From contig NC_087063.1 of NCBI RefSeq assembly GCF_963678635.1, positions 42,548,759-42,612,758 on the forward strand: 64,000 bases of DNA, written 5' to 3'. Positions 24,517 to 34,928 of the stretch are shown in pieces; position 1 is the stretch's first letter; every line of letters begins with the position of its first letter. Made by a program: the position numbers and the translations under genes. The notes under the pieces are model-generated. The model made no database searches. It had not been told where the DNA came from and saw nothing but the letters and a program-made list of their open reading frames with translations. This DNA is from Symsagittifera roscoffensis (taxonomy: Eukaryota; Xenacoelomorpha; Acoela; Convolutidae).

Positions 24517-25005
24517 ATGGAGAAATACACATTGAAATCATGGCAATTTACCAAGGATTTGGACGAGGATAAAAACGCTTTGGATAACCACATGAAAGCG
24601 TGGGGTGTTGGAGTTCTGTTCCGAACTATGATGTCCAAAGCAAACCCCATCCTGCGAATCAAGGAGTCCAAACAGCACCCGGGTAAATACTACCTCATCA
24701 GTCGGTCGCAACGAAGCGGAATGCTCGTGAAACGATTCGTAGTCGGACCCTTCGAGGTCAACGGACCCGAGATCGACGAGAAAAGAGCAGACGGGAAGGT
24801 TTTCAAGTCCAAGTTCACCCTCTCCGACGACGGAGTGTTGACCTTGACTCAGAGACACGAAGGCGATCTGCCGCTGTCGACAACTACCCGAGAAATCCAG
24901 GAGGACGGAAACATGAAAGTTGTCGCAGATGTTGCGGGAAAAGTCGTGACGAGACTGTACGTCCCAGAAGACCACGTGGAATCCAAGGATGACGAGGAGC
25001 TGTAG
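24517..25005 (+). CDS. Fatty-acid-binding-protein-like lipocalin, single exon
   Basis: A 162-codon intact frame starting at ATG resembles the cytosolic FABP/CRABP family, which carries fatty acids and other lipophilic ligands in a ten-strand beta barrel. Visible matches are the N-terminal W (residue 9), the helix-turn-helix stretch M-K-A-W-G-V-G-V-L-F-R (26-36), G-P-F-E-V-N-G-P-E-I-D-E (77-88) followed by A-D-G-K-V-F-K-S, and the near-C-terminal R146-x-Y148. The last corresponds to the carboxylate-binding Arg-x-Tyr of FABPs. It is longer than the usual ~132 residues because of an acidic C-terminal tail (EDHVESKDDEEL) and inserts. No signal peptide is seen, so it is probably cytosolic. Animal FABP genes normally have introns; this one has none, which may mean a retrocopy or lineage-specific intron loss. 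GC content is visibly higher than in the surroundings. Confidence 0.85.
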   Translation: MEKYTLKSWQFTKDLDEDKNALDNHMKAWGVGVLFRTMMSKANPILRIKESKQHPGKYYLISRSQRSGMLVKRFVVGPFEVNGPEIDEKRADGKVFKSKFTLSDDGVLTLTQRHEGDLPLSTTTREIQEDGNMKVVADVAGKVVTRLYVPEDHVESKDDEEL

Positions 25006-25483
25006 ACGCTCTAAACTGACTTGATTCTAAATCGTGCTATTTAGCCTTTATAATTATAATGAGCATTTATTAACTATGATCGGGTTTTTTTGTTTTAAAT
25101 GATATTACGAGAAGGAAATATTACAACAAATTTTTCAATGAGATATCAGCGGTTCCTTAAATTTTTTCTAAAAATTGATGAAGACTGAAAAAATATATAT
25201 ATGAGTAATGAGCCCCAGTGATGGATTTTCCTCTAAGCATTACCTCTAGGACTGTGAGTTTTTGAAATAATTGGCGTTCTTAGCTATAGTTTTTGTGACG
25301 TCATTTTTATTTTGCTCAGGCAACCTTAAAACTTTAAAATACCCTTTTGTCGTAATAATACAGTGATTCAGGTGATTGACAATTAAAAATTTTGAGTCAA
25401 TTTTGAAACCTACGCCAATATTATGATAGTTTTATTTCGAGAACCTACTCAAGTGACCGCAGGTCCTACCCGAGTCGAGATTT
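25006..25483. other. 3' flank of the FABP-like gene
   Basis: AT-rich, no gene. No canonical AATAAA is found soon after the stop, so the 3' end of the transcript cannot be placed. Confidence 0.4.
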
Positions 25484-25904
25484 TTCACCTAATTTGAAGC
25501 AAGATTTGAGCGGTTTGAGCGGTTTTTTTTAGACAATTACGCCCAAAATCTTGCTTCAAAATGAGCGGTTTGAGCGGTTTTTGAAAGGTTTATCTAAAAA
25601 AACCGCTCAAAAACCGCGTAAGATTTGAACGTTTTGAGCGGTTTATCTAAAAAAAAACTCTCAAAAACCGCGCAAGATTTGAGCGGTTTATCTAAAAAAA
25701 ACCGCTCAAAAATCGTTCAAATATTGCGCGGTTTTTGAGCGGTTTTTTTAGATACACCGCTCAAAACCGTTCAAATCTTGCGCGGTTTTTGAGCGGTTTT
25801 TTCAGATAATTTTTTCAAACCGCTCATTTTGAAGCAAGATTTTGGGCGTAATTGTCTAAAAAAACCGCTCAAACCGCTCAAATCTTGCTTCAAAAGAGGT
25901 GAAC
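25484..25904. repeat. Foldback element built of GAGCGGTTT repeats
   Basis: A ~420-bp palindrome. The outer arms start TTCACCT and read on through GAAGCAAGATTTGAGCGG; the right arm ends in the complement (CCGCTCAAATCTTGCTTC then AGGTGAA). Within each arm the 9-mer GAGCGGTTT and its complement are repeated many times, so the RNA or single strand could fold in several registers. No flanking direct repeat is obvious. The open frame at 25829-26089 overlaps it by chance. Confidence 0.85.
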
Positions 25905-26394
25905 AGCCTCAAATTGGGATCTCTTCTCGAGAATACAGCGGGCATCGAAGATTCTCTAACAAAACCGTCGAGCAATTTTTTAACGTTCCAAAATTTTCAA
26001 AAATATTCAGCGGACTGAAAAAAAAGAACTTGATAGGTGAGCAATTGCATGCAGCCCACTCTAGCACAGCGCGGAATAATTTTTTCTAGAACTATAGCAA
26101 CTTGATGCCAGGCTAAAAACAATATTACTTGAAAAACGTTACCTTACGATCAAAGCTACATGTTCAAAATGCCTTAAGAAACAGACGATATATTTTTCTG
26201 CTATTCAGATGCGAAATTTTTATAAGCGTAAAATAACGCTCTTAAATGCTCTTTCAAATTTTGGTAAAAAGAAACCAATTCGTCAATTGCCCAACCGGGA
26301 TTATGAAACAGAACCTTGAAGCTGCAGTTTTTTTTTTAAGTTCAAATATTTAATTAGATATTTAAGCGCACTGAATTAACCAAAAAAAAATTAT

Positions 26395-26553
26395 TTCATT
26401 AATTCTATGAATGAAGTTTTTAAAAACCGTCGCTCTTCATTTCTGATTTGATTTCCTCTATGGTCAGTAATTATAACTACTGACCATAGAGGAAACCAAA
26501 TCAAAAATGAAAAGAGACGGTTTTTAAAAACTTTTTTCATAAAATGAAAAATA
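26395..26553. repeat. Small inverted repeat (~75-bp arms)
   Basis: The arms 26395-26469 and 26478-26553 are near-complementary around the 8-base centre ATTATAAC. The core TTTCCTCTATGGTCAGTA is repeated inverted almost perfectly, and AGTTTTTAAAAACCGTC marks the outer arms. It probably represents a foldback MITE. Confidence 0.8.
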
Positions 26554-29500
26554 CTAACTCGAAGCTCTAAGTAATTCGACTGGCTTTTAACGTTTTTGAA
26601 TACTTTAGCAAACAAAAGAGATTTTTTCCAGAAAAAAGAATGGACAAAACTTCACTAATTAAAAAGTAATAGTCTCCATCCTACGCGAAAGTAAAGAATA
26701 AACGAAGAATGAAGAATATATTTTGAGTTAATAGTAAAGGAAATGTAGCGCTCTCTAAGGCGATGTGCACTAAGCAGATTATATCAAAATTAGAACGAGC
26801 CTAAAAACTATATCAACTATTGATTTATTCCGAAAATTACAATGTGAATTAAGTTAACATAATTTATTCTCTGGAAGGGCTGTTGATTGAACGTTTCAGC
26901 TCATCGCCAACCACCCTCAAAAGATTATACACAAGAGGACGAGTAGAAAAATGTGCTTCCTTACAAAAAAACCTTCATACAAAAATTCATTATCTATGAT
27001 GTAATTATTGTAAAAGTTTTGTAACTTGGTTACCCTTTCGCTTGCTTTCAGCCTTTCCATATCTTTGGGAATTAGATGAGGCTATATAATTGTTCCGACT
27101 TTCGAAGAAAACGGAATTTTCATGCTCGGTGTGTTTTTTTCATTCAGTCAATTTTCGCCGAAAGAAATAAAAGTTTTTGACACAAAAAATTTATACCCCA
27201 TTGAAGATATCGACTTCTTGAGTTGAAATGTAGAGAGATATTTTACCTCCGATTATTTTTTGTAAAATTTTGGGGTTTTGAAAATTGCCAAATTGGCCAA
27301 ATTCTGGATTAAATTATGCGCGCTTTGAAGAATTTATTCATATTGCTGAGAGGCGTAACGCGAATTATTTATGGGTGGCGAATTATCCCGCACAACAAAA
27401 TCGTTTCAAATTGAATTGAGGCTTGCTAATTGGTCGTAATAATTTCGTACGACTCAACATTTTTTACATAGATTAGTCTAAAATTTATAGCTTTTGAATG
27501 TTTTTCGCCAATGTTTTCCCCGGCTTAGCCCTGATATACGAGCAGTTTTGTTATGTTATATGCTTATATTATTATATTTCTTTTTAGAGCGTTTTTCATG
27601 GCTGTGCTGTAAAAGGGCACAGTTGGGAGTTTATTTTTTGTAGAACTACGAGTTACACAACGGTTTGTTATGTTTTAAGTTTTTAACGATGAACTTATAT
27701 GTTACCATAAACTACCGTCACGTAAAAGTTTACTGATTTAACATATGATGTACAAATCTGAAGCAGTTCAAGTTTTGAAAATTGAATTTTGTTGTTCAAA
27801 GAATGTATGTCAGTTCTTCAGAAGATTTTTAAATCATTCATCTAATGGCAAACTCTCGCATATTATAGTAACTATTACGATTATCTTTTGTAGTGTACCA
27901 TTGTGTGCTAATTTCACTAGCAATCACACTACTCCAGTTTGCGTATAGCTAAAAATGAAAATTAGCGATCAGCCCACCCCTACCTGTAGCTGCTTAAATC
28001 AAAGCTCGACCGGAATGAAGATTCAAGGACGACAACAAAGCGATTTTAACTAATTTTTGCTCTCAAAGACTTTCACAGATGTTTCCATTGTAATCAAAAT
28101 TGACAAAATTTGAGACCACGTCACAATCAATTATATTCCAATACTTTAAAAGAGTTAATATTAATGATAACATATTTACATTTCATTACAATTGATTATA
28201 ATGGATTAAAATTGGTATAATCATTTTAGTATTAATTACAGTCGAGTCGTTTTTCTAAACCTCAGTTTTCTTAGTTTTTACAAAATGATGTCACTCGCGG
28301 TGTAACATAGCCTTCTCATTTTTTCAGCCAAAAAGAATACCCCCAAATTTTAATTTCATCGGATTTCATAGTTTTAGAAATTTGTTGCAATATAGTCGAA
28401 CATCTTATAATTTTACAGGGACTGATTTTAAAAGGACAATAGAATCGACACCGTAGATCTCCGGCGTAAGCTATGGAGCGTCCATATTTAGCAGCAGAAA
28501 ACAAAATTAAGCTGCGTTGCCTTTTCTTTTAGAGTGAAAAAAAGTGGGATTGAAAAGAGCTTCGTTAAAATATGTGGGTCTGTAACTGAAAATTGAAACT
28601 TCTGGAACTGAATAATTTTGTAAATAAGTTTGATAGTCAATTTTAAGCTTTTTGTTTTCTGTGATAATTAGATGAGGCTCTATCATTATGTTATATACTA
28701 GAGTTTAGAGACTTATTCATGACTGTGCTGTGAAAAGGCCCAGTTGAGTTTAAGTCCGGGGTGGCTCACTCATAAAGTAATATCAGATAAGGTAAACCGT
28801 CTGTTCGTCACGCTATCTTATTTTCGGTCGGATAGGTTCGTGCAATTTCTTAATCTAATACCAATCCTATTTTTATTCTTAAATCTTCTAGTCTCAATAG
28901 ATCTATTGTAAGCTGGTATTTGCGAGGCTTGATATCAAGAACTGTTCTAGGGGAGAGCAACTGTTTGCTAATTTAACCTTATTCTGTTCTGGCTGAAACT
29001 ATTTATAGTTTCAGCCTTGTAAATTATTGTAATTGTTAGTTATGGATCATGATTGGTTAGCTCTAAGTATTTTACAGACAAAGTTTATCAAGAATATAAT
29101 AGGATGAAATAAATACTTGTTTTGGACTGGTTCCACGGTTGATAATATAATTTGTTTGAAAAAAACTGTCTGGAAATGCATAGGGGATCTGGTTACATCC
29201 TCATCAACATATGGATCAACCTAATCATTCGTGTGTTAGGATGTGGCATAGATAAGCGTAGTCCAAAATTTAAAAAAATCTATATGTGGTATTGGAAATG
29301 CTACACTATTATGAAAGGCTATTGTTTTAACTATTTATATACGGACCGAGTGGACTCTTTTTTTCTAAATTCGTTCAAACCTCAAGATAAGAATGCCTTT
29401 TTAACTTAACTTTTATTTCAGATTTTAACTGAACAGCTGATCGGAACATAAATTCCCAGCTCTGAAATTTAAACTAACTAAGGCAGGTGCAAACATTGTG

Positions 29501-31738
29501 AGTTCCCCCAGTTAAACTAAGTATTGATTTTTAGTATAAAAAGCATTAAAAAGCAAATGTCAGTTTCCTGATCAAACGGACAATAAGAGATAAAAAAAGG
29601 ACTGTAATCTAATGGCAGAAGCAGGAAAAACCAAACTAAAATTGTTTCGGATGAGCCTGCCTGTGTTTTTCAGTTACTCTATTTTCTTATGCTCAAACAG
29701 ACGGCTAAAGTATTTTAAATTTTTTTTACTTCTTCCTTTTTAAGTTCTCCTATAGTAAATATCACTTGAAGCGGAGTCACTAAAAACTTGAGCAAGTTTA
29801 AGTAAAGCAATTTCTTACGTTAAATTAAACAATCTGAAACAAAAACGAAGTGCAACCACCCGACTGTCGGACAAGATCTCAAGGGACAGCGAGAATGAGG
29901 CAGTGTACCCTTTCCTGGCAGGCAGTGGAGTTCAACTTCTGCCCACCTTCTCCAACAAATTTTGTAAGAAATAAAAGCAATAAGATAATAAAATTAATAT
30001 CCCCTCCTATTGGTAAAAGTTAACAATAAATGAACAGTTGTGCATAACATTTGACTTTTTCTATTTAATCATCTCTTTTTAATCTATCTGCTTATCTAAA
30101 AATCATTTTAATTCTAGCACCAGATTGACAATGATCTAAGATATAATTTAACCGAGACTTAAATGTTAGTTACTAATTGAAACAAAGGGATCTAACAATC
30201 GATCCCAACGTTTCTTTTAATAAATATAGTTCATCTTTGTAATATGTTAGTCCATTTGTTTTTATTCACTCATAATTATTTAACCTACGTTATTTAAATT
30301 ATTTCAAAGCAATGTAACATATTGCAACAATCTTTATTTTTCTTGGATCTACTTAACAATCGCCCTCCCTTTGGTATCTAATAAAGAATTGGTAAAAATT
30401 ATGGGCAAAAGCAGTAAATTAGCACTAGAGCGTCGCATTCAAAACCCGAATTTTGCTGCAGTCTGATTGGCCAAAAATTCGACAAATTAATCTAGTTAAC
30501 AATTGCTTCCTTTCTTGAAGGGGGGGTGGCAATTGCTAAGTAGATCTTTTTTCTTTAAGCAGCCAGAGTTTCATCCAAAAGTTTTATGCGGAAAATGTTT
30601 TATTCCTAGTAAAACTGATGCCAAAAATGATGCCGAATACATCGCGTTTTCAGACCACATTTATTATCGCAAAATCTGAAGAAAAAAAAAACGCATTTTT
30701 ATTTTCATTTTTTTTGTTTCATAATGATAAAACCGGCAGCCGATCAACCAGCACGTTATTATTATTTTTAAAAAATTATTCGTTTGAAGATAAGAATTAT
30801 ACCTGTTCTCCGCTATTTTTGACTTCAATAGTCTAAAAATTCAGACACGTTTTTTTTACACAATTTTTTTGATATCTTAAGAATCGGAAACATAACTTAT
30901 AGTGTTTCATATTTATATCTCATGATATCCCACGCTGAAAACGAACTTTAAACTAAATTTGAAAATGTTTTGAACGTGAGCTGACTCTAATATTCAGAAT
31001 TTTTTAATTGTGTGATTTCTTCACTGAGAACATTTAATGACAAATTCTGGAGAGCAGCGATGAAGGTAGTGCAATATGTATGCAATTAAAAGCACGCTGT
31101 GTGTTGAGGTGAAGTGAGTATGATTGATTATCTGAAGCACTTTGTAAAATCTGATAATGGCAGATGATCATTTTGATGATATCTTTGGAATTAGGCTTTC
31201 AGTAGTGTCAATGGTGAATATGTGCCAAACTGCCAGATAGGACATGCCCAAAAATGATTTTTTTCTTAAATAATTCGAAAATAAAAGCTGCAGAAACAAA
31301 TTAGAAAAAAATTAGCAAAAAACAATTAGAAAAAAATTTATTAGAAATATTAGAAGAAATGGCCGTAGAATGAGAAAAAAAATTTAAGGAAGGTTACAAA
31401 AATTCAATTATTTCTAAAAACTGCTTTATAAAAAATAACTTGCAATCTTCATTTTCTCTTCCCGGGCCGAGGTTTGCGATTTATGTTTCGACCGTGGCGG
31501 GTCGAAAACATGTCAGAGTTCGACCGAAAATCCATAGTCGAGAAGGCCCTATAGTCGAACTCAAAGTCGAACACAAAGTACGAACTAACCTTAATTTTTG
31601 TTGCTACCCTAACTTTTCAGTAAATATTCAGTACGAGTCCAACGTGCTATCGAAAACCTTCCTGCGTCATCTGAAACACTAAGTCAATATAAAATAAGAC
31701 AAAACATGAGAAACCGAGAAAAAAGCGGAAAAAAGGAA
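26554..31738. other. 5-kb gene-poor AT-rich region
   Basis: No coding region, RNA gene or intact element is supported. Weak dispersed similarity exists: AATTAGATGAGGCT occurs near 27072 and 28669, and a CTGTGCTGTAAAAGGGCAC-like segment occurs near 27605 and 28725, so parts are diverged copies of one repeat. Frames such as 27745-27948, 29152-29409 and 30618-30836 are A/T-composed and unrecognisable. Confidence 0.45.
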
Positions 31739-32320
31739 TTAAAAGCATAAAAAATATAAAGATACATTCAAAAAAACATGCACACATACATTCAGGTGGT
31801 TGATATCTTCGGAGTTCGCTCCGTTAGCGGCCACTTGTTTTACACATTTTTCGAACTGCGCGAAGAACTCGACGTCATCGAATTTACTAAGAACCGGATG
31901 TTTCGATCGGAACGACAAGAGCTCAAGCCCAAATCCAGGCGGCATGATATCTCCCAAGACACGGACTGTGTCATGAATGCCACGAAGCGGTTTCTCTTGA
32001 CGTTCAGCGAGCAATGCAAGTTTCGACTGGTGTTTCTCTCTCAGCGTCCTTGTGCTCGTTCCCAGTTGAGTCCGGCAGCGGAGAACAATACTGGGGAGCA
32101 GACTGCGCGGGCATGACTTCAGGATATCGGAACGGGTCTCAGTCAAACTTCGAGTAGCCTGTATAAGTACATACTCGGCAGACAACAACTGACCTCGTAG
32201 CAGGCAGCGTTGAAAGTTGTGAACGATGGTGGTTTCGAAGCAACCGTTGGCTGGGATTCGAAACCGCAAAAAGTGAGGAATCACATTGTTGGAAATGCAA
32301 GCCTTCAGTTTCTGTGACAA
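31739..32320 (-). pseudogene. Penelope-like element, N-terminal region fragment
   Basis: A 193-codon minus-strand frame resembles the conserved N-terminal region preceding RT in Penelope-like elements: an R-x-R-I-P-x-N-G segment, a later L-R-E-K-H-Q-S-K-L-A-L-L helix, and a G-L-E-L-L-S-F-R-S-K-H-P-V-L-S-K-F-D stretch. Nothing of the RT palm follows, so the copy is truncated. It faces away from the plus-strand Penelope fragment at 32540. The call rests on remembered family style and is moderate. Confidence 0.5.
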
Positions 32321-32375
32321 GTACTATTCTGTGACATCTATTAAAGAGATGCAACATACAGAAAATAGAACAGGG
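32318..32375 (-). repeat. Inverted-repeat partner of 33560-33612
   Basis: CAAGTACTATTCTGTGACAT and the following bases to CAGGG reappear inverted at 33560-33612, with one 5-base length difference. The pair brackets the Penelope fragments and is probably a terminal (pseudo-LTR-like) segment present in both orientations. Confidence 0.75.
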
Positions 32376-32437
32376 AATTTTTAAGAACTTTATCAAGTTA
32401 GTTTGCGATTTTTGATCAGAATTTTAAAACAAAAATT

Positions 32438-32470
32438 CAAATGTTTTCGCACATTTTGTGCTTCGTCAGG
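32438..32470 (-). ncRNA. Possible hammerhead-ribozyme-like core, copy 1
   Basis: Read on the minus strand: CTGACGA, then a GCAC-AAAAT-GTGC hairpin, then GAAAA. Penelope-like elements are known to carry hammerhead ribozymes in their terminal repeats, with a CTGANGA-hairpin-GAAA core. I cannot identify the cleavage-side strand or a convincing stem III, and there is one unpaired A between core and hairpin. A relic is more likely than an active ribozyme. Confidence 0.3.
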
Positions 32471-32539
32471 ACTGGAAGTTTTTACTATATATATATAAAG
32501 ATCCAAGATCAATGAACGTGAAAAAAATTTCTGAATGAT

Positions 32540-33346
32540 ACAACTAAATTGCCTCCGAATTTGAAGTTTAGGATTGAGTATGAGGTGAACGGCAAGATCC
32601 TGTTACTGGACATGATGATTGAGCGCGGAGATAACTGTGTGTCCATCAGGTGGTACCACAAACCCCCGGATACCGGCCTTTATCTGTCCTACCACGCATG
32701 TGTACCAGTCAAATACAAGCGGAATATTGTCGAGGGCACTGTTCATAGGATACACCACGCCACGTCTGATTGGGTTACGTTCGATAATGGAATATAGAAA
32801 TTCAAGGAAAACTTGGCTAAGAACCAGTAACCGCCATCGTTCGTAGATCCCATCATTTCACGGACAATTGAGAAGATACGGCAGAATCCCTCGAATAATG
32901 AACTTGAGAGTCATGTCGTTTCCCGCCTGACTGATCACAATGAGCGACCCGTCATGGTGTTACCTTACCGTGGTAGTATCTCTGATCAGTTTGGCAAGAG
33001 GCTCAAAAAAAATTCAAGATGTGAGCGTCATTTTCACCACCAGGAAGCTGAGAACTTGAATGCCTTCACTCAAAGCGCCGGTTGCTGCAGAGCTAAGAAG
33101 TCGTGTGGTGTATGAAATTCGTTTTCGGGCTGCAACGCCCGCTACGTCGGGCAAATAGTCCGCCACTTCTGCACACGATTGAAGGAGCATCTGAAGACAA
33201 CGGCACCCATTGGAGAGCACCTTACTGGCTGCGAAGGAGTCACCAGATACGAAACAAAGATCCTTGCCCAGGCAACTGACCTGATCACTCTTTTGACAAT
33301 GGAAGCGTTGCACACACAGCGTAGGCAACCGAAGCTGAACAGCCGA
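32540..33346 (+). pseudogene. Penelope-like element, RT C-terminus and GIY-YIG endonuclease
   Basis: The frame at 32549-32797 matches the RT thumb region of Penelope-like elements: NGKILLLDMMIER, then KPPDTGLYLSYHACVPVKYK. Further on, after frame changes, 33125-33300 encodes G-C-N-A-R-Y-V-G-Q-I-V-R-H-F-C-T-R-L-K-E-H-L, the second half of a GIY-YIG endonuclease (Y-V-G, then Arg and E-H). A V-V-Y-E-I segment just before it, in another frame, would be the first half. The 5' RT is absent and frames are broken, so this is a dead, 5'-truncated copy. Its 3' end runs into a large palindrome. Confidence 0.7.
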
Positions 33347-33490
33347 TATTCATGTCGGCTGTTCAGCTGTGGTTGCCTACGCTGTATATGCAACGCTTCC
33401 ATTGTCAAAAGAGTGATCAGGTCAGGTGCCTGGGCAAGGATCTTTGTTTAGTATCTAGTGACTTCTTCGCAGCCAGTAAGGTGCTCTCCA
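33211..33490. repeat. Palindrome with 136-bp arms
   Basis: The left arm 33211-33346 and right arm 33355-33490 are reverse complements with 8 mismatches by my count (~94%), around an 8-base centre TATTCATG. The left arm is the end of the GIY-YIG coding sequence, so the right arm is the same sequence copied inverted. Open frames on both strands here mirror each other for this reason. Confidence 0.9.
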
Positions 33491-33559
33491 ACTCTGACTA
33501 TCCGGTTGCGAACACGGCCCGGGAAGTCTGGCGAAGGCTGGCTACCGCGGCTTGCGTCT

Positions 33560-33612
33560 CCCTGTTCTATTTTCTGTATGCTGCATCTCTAGATGTCACA
33601 GAATAGTACTTG
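33560..33612 (+). repeat. Inverted-repeat partner of 32318-32375
   Basis: CCCTGTTCTATTTTCTGTAT and the following bases to TAGTACTTG are the reverse complement of the left segment, apart from a few changes (for example GCTGCATCTCTAG versus GTTGCATCTCTTTAATAG). It closes the Penelope-derived block. Confidence 0.75.
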
Positions 33613-33810
33613 TTTGTGTTGTTTTTTGTGATAATTTGAATAATTTTTTTTTGTTTCCAGTTTCTGATGATACATTGATTCCAGCTTTCAACACGTTATT
33701 ATTAGTGTTTAGTTTTGATTGAGCAGACATTTTTGAAGCGTTCTTAGATATGTTTGTCATTTCTTCCATATCTTTGATCTATTTGTAATTATTGTAAAAA
33801 GTTTTAATTT

Positions 33811-33842
33811 TGACGATGCACAGAATGCGCGAAAACATTTGA
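33811..33842 (+). ncRNA. Possible hammerhead-ribozyme-like core, copy 2
   Basis: TGACGATGCACAGAATGCGC then GAAAACATTTG is a diverged plus-strand copy of the motif at 32438-32470. The hairpin now has a mismatch (GCAC/GCGC). It lies outside the right inverted repeat, mirroring the left copy. Probably a non-functional relic. Confidence 0.25.
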
Positions 33843-34125
33843 AGTAACTTTTTCTAAGTTCTCATAAAAAACAACAAAAAATCACCACAGGCTATGATCT
33901 GGTTGAACGGGTTGTTTTCAAGGGATAAGCCATGAATAGCAGTCACGTTCTCGAGTTCTTTTTCTCGTTTTTGTCAAGGTGTTCATGATATGAAACAGCC
34001 AGCAGCATCAATTTGAATTATCTATAACTCAAATAAAAATAGACCACATAAAGATTGACCACCATCGTCTTTCTGATCAAAAAACACTTTCTTAGCCTCA
34101 GCAGTAGGAGCAAAAGATCTTTGGG

Positions 34126-34855
34126 TTGGAGCATGTGGATGGAACCTATGATGATGCGCTTAAACGGTGGTTTGACCTTGGAAAAATTGAAATGGCTCCG
34201 GAAAATGAAATCCAAAAAAATTGGACGGAGCCAATTTTTGACAGCGAAATTGCAGACTTGATTTTACGACTCGAACCAACGGACGTAAAAAGACTCAACG
34301 CGTTCCAAGATAGATTTGGCTCCCAATGGTTGAACGTCATCCCGTGCAAAAATTTAAGGTTAAAACTGTCGAACCAACAACTCAGAATTGCGATAGGACT
34401 TCGATTAGTATCAAAAATATGCGAACGGCATAAATGCGTGTGCGGAAAAGACGTTACCGAGGATGGTTGGCATTGTCTTTCTTGCCTCAAAAGTGCAGGC
34501 ACATTCTCTAGGCATTCAAACCTGAATGCCCTTATAAAGCAGACTCTATCATCTACTCACATTCCGTCTGTTTTAGAACCACGACACCTCTACAGGACCG
34601 ATCAGAAGCGACCAGACGGTTTGACGCTCGTTCCATGGGCTGATGGTAAGCAGCTCTTGTGGGATGTAACGGTAGTAGATTGATGCCGGGTCTGTTTGTA
34701 ACCCTTAGATTGATGCCGGGTCTGTTTGTAACCCTGGTACGGCTGCCGCTGAAGCGGAAGAGCAAAAAATTGACAAGTATAAATATCTTGTTAATGATGG
34801 ATATCTTTTTCAACCGCTAGCTTTTGAAATTCAGGGCGCGGCCGGCCCCAGTACA
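34126..34855 (+). pseudogene. LINE C-terminal fragment with zinc knuckle and restriction-like endonuclease motif
   Basis: The frame 34126-34683 begins without an ATG (TTG) and encodes W-L-N-V-I-P, then L-R-I-A-I-G-L-R-L. A C-V-C-G-K-D-V-T-E-D-G-W-H-C-L-S-C knuckle, R-H-S-N, and K-R-P-D-G followed 15 residues later by W-D-V-T complete it. The order knuckle, then R-P-D, then D-x-T resembles the CCHC plus PD-(D/E)xK endonuclease C-terminus of RLE-bearing non-LTR elements. After a TGA at 34681, a 30-bp duplication (34677-34736) breaks the protein. The end, F-E-I-Q-G-A-A-G-P-S-T, is readable to 34855. The exact clade is uncertain. Confidence 0.6.
34677..34736 (+). repeat. 30-bp tandem duplication
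   Basis: AGATTGATGCCGGGTCTGTT and the rest of a 30-base unit occur twice in a row. The first copy contains the TGA at 34681 that ends the preceding LINE fragment. Confidence 0.9.
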
Positions 34856-34928
34856 TAAGTTTTTTTGAGCAAGCTTTGTAAGAACCTAAGAATATTGGTT
34901 CAAATCCTGTCTGCTCGATCAAATCTGA

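Noticed and set aside
24538-24975. 145-codon minus-strand frame
   Set aside because: Antisense shadow of the FABP-like gene, which has clear family motifs.
33014-33451. Several overlapping frames on both strands
   Set aside because: They mirror each other because the region is a palindrome; only the GIY-YIG-like plus-strand reading is meaningful.
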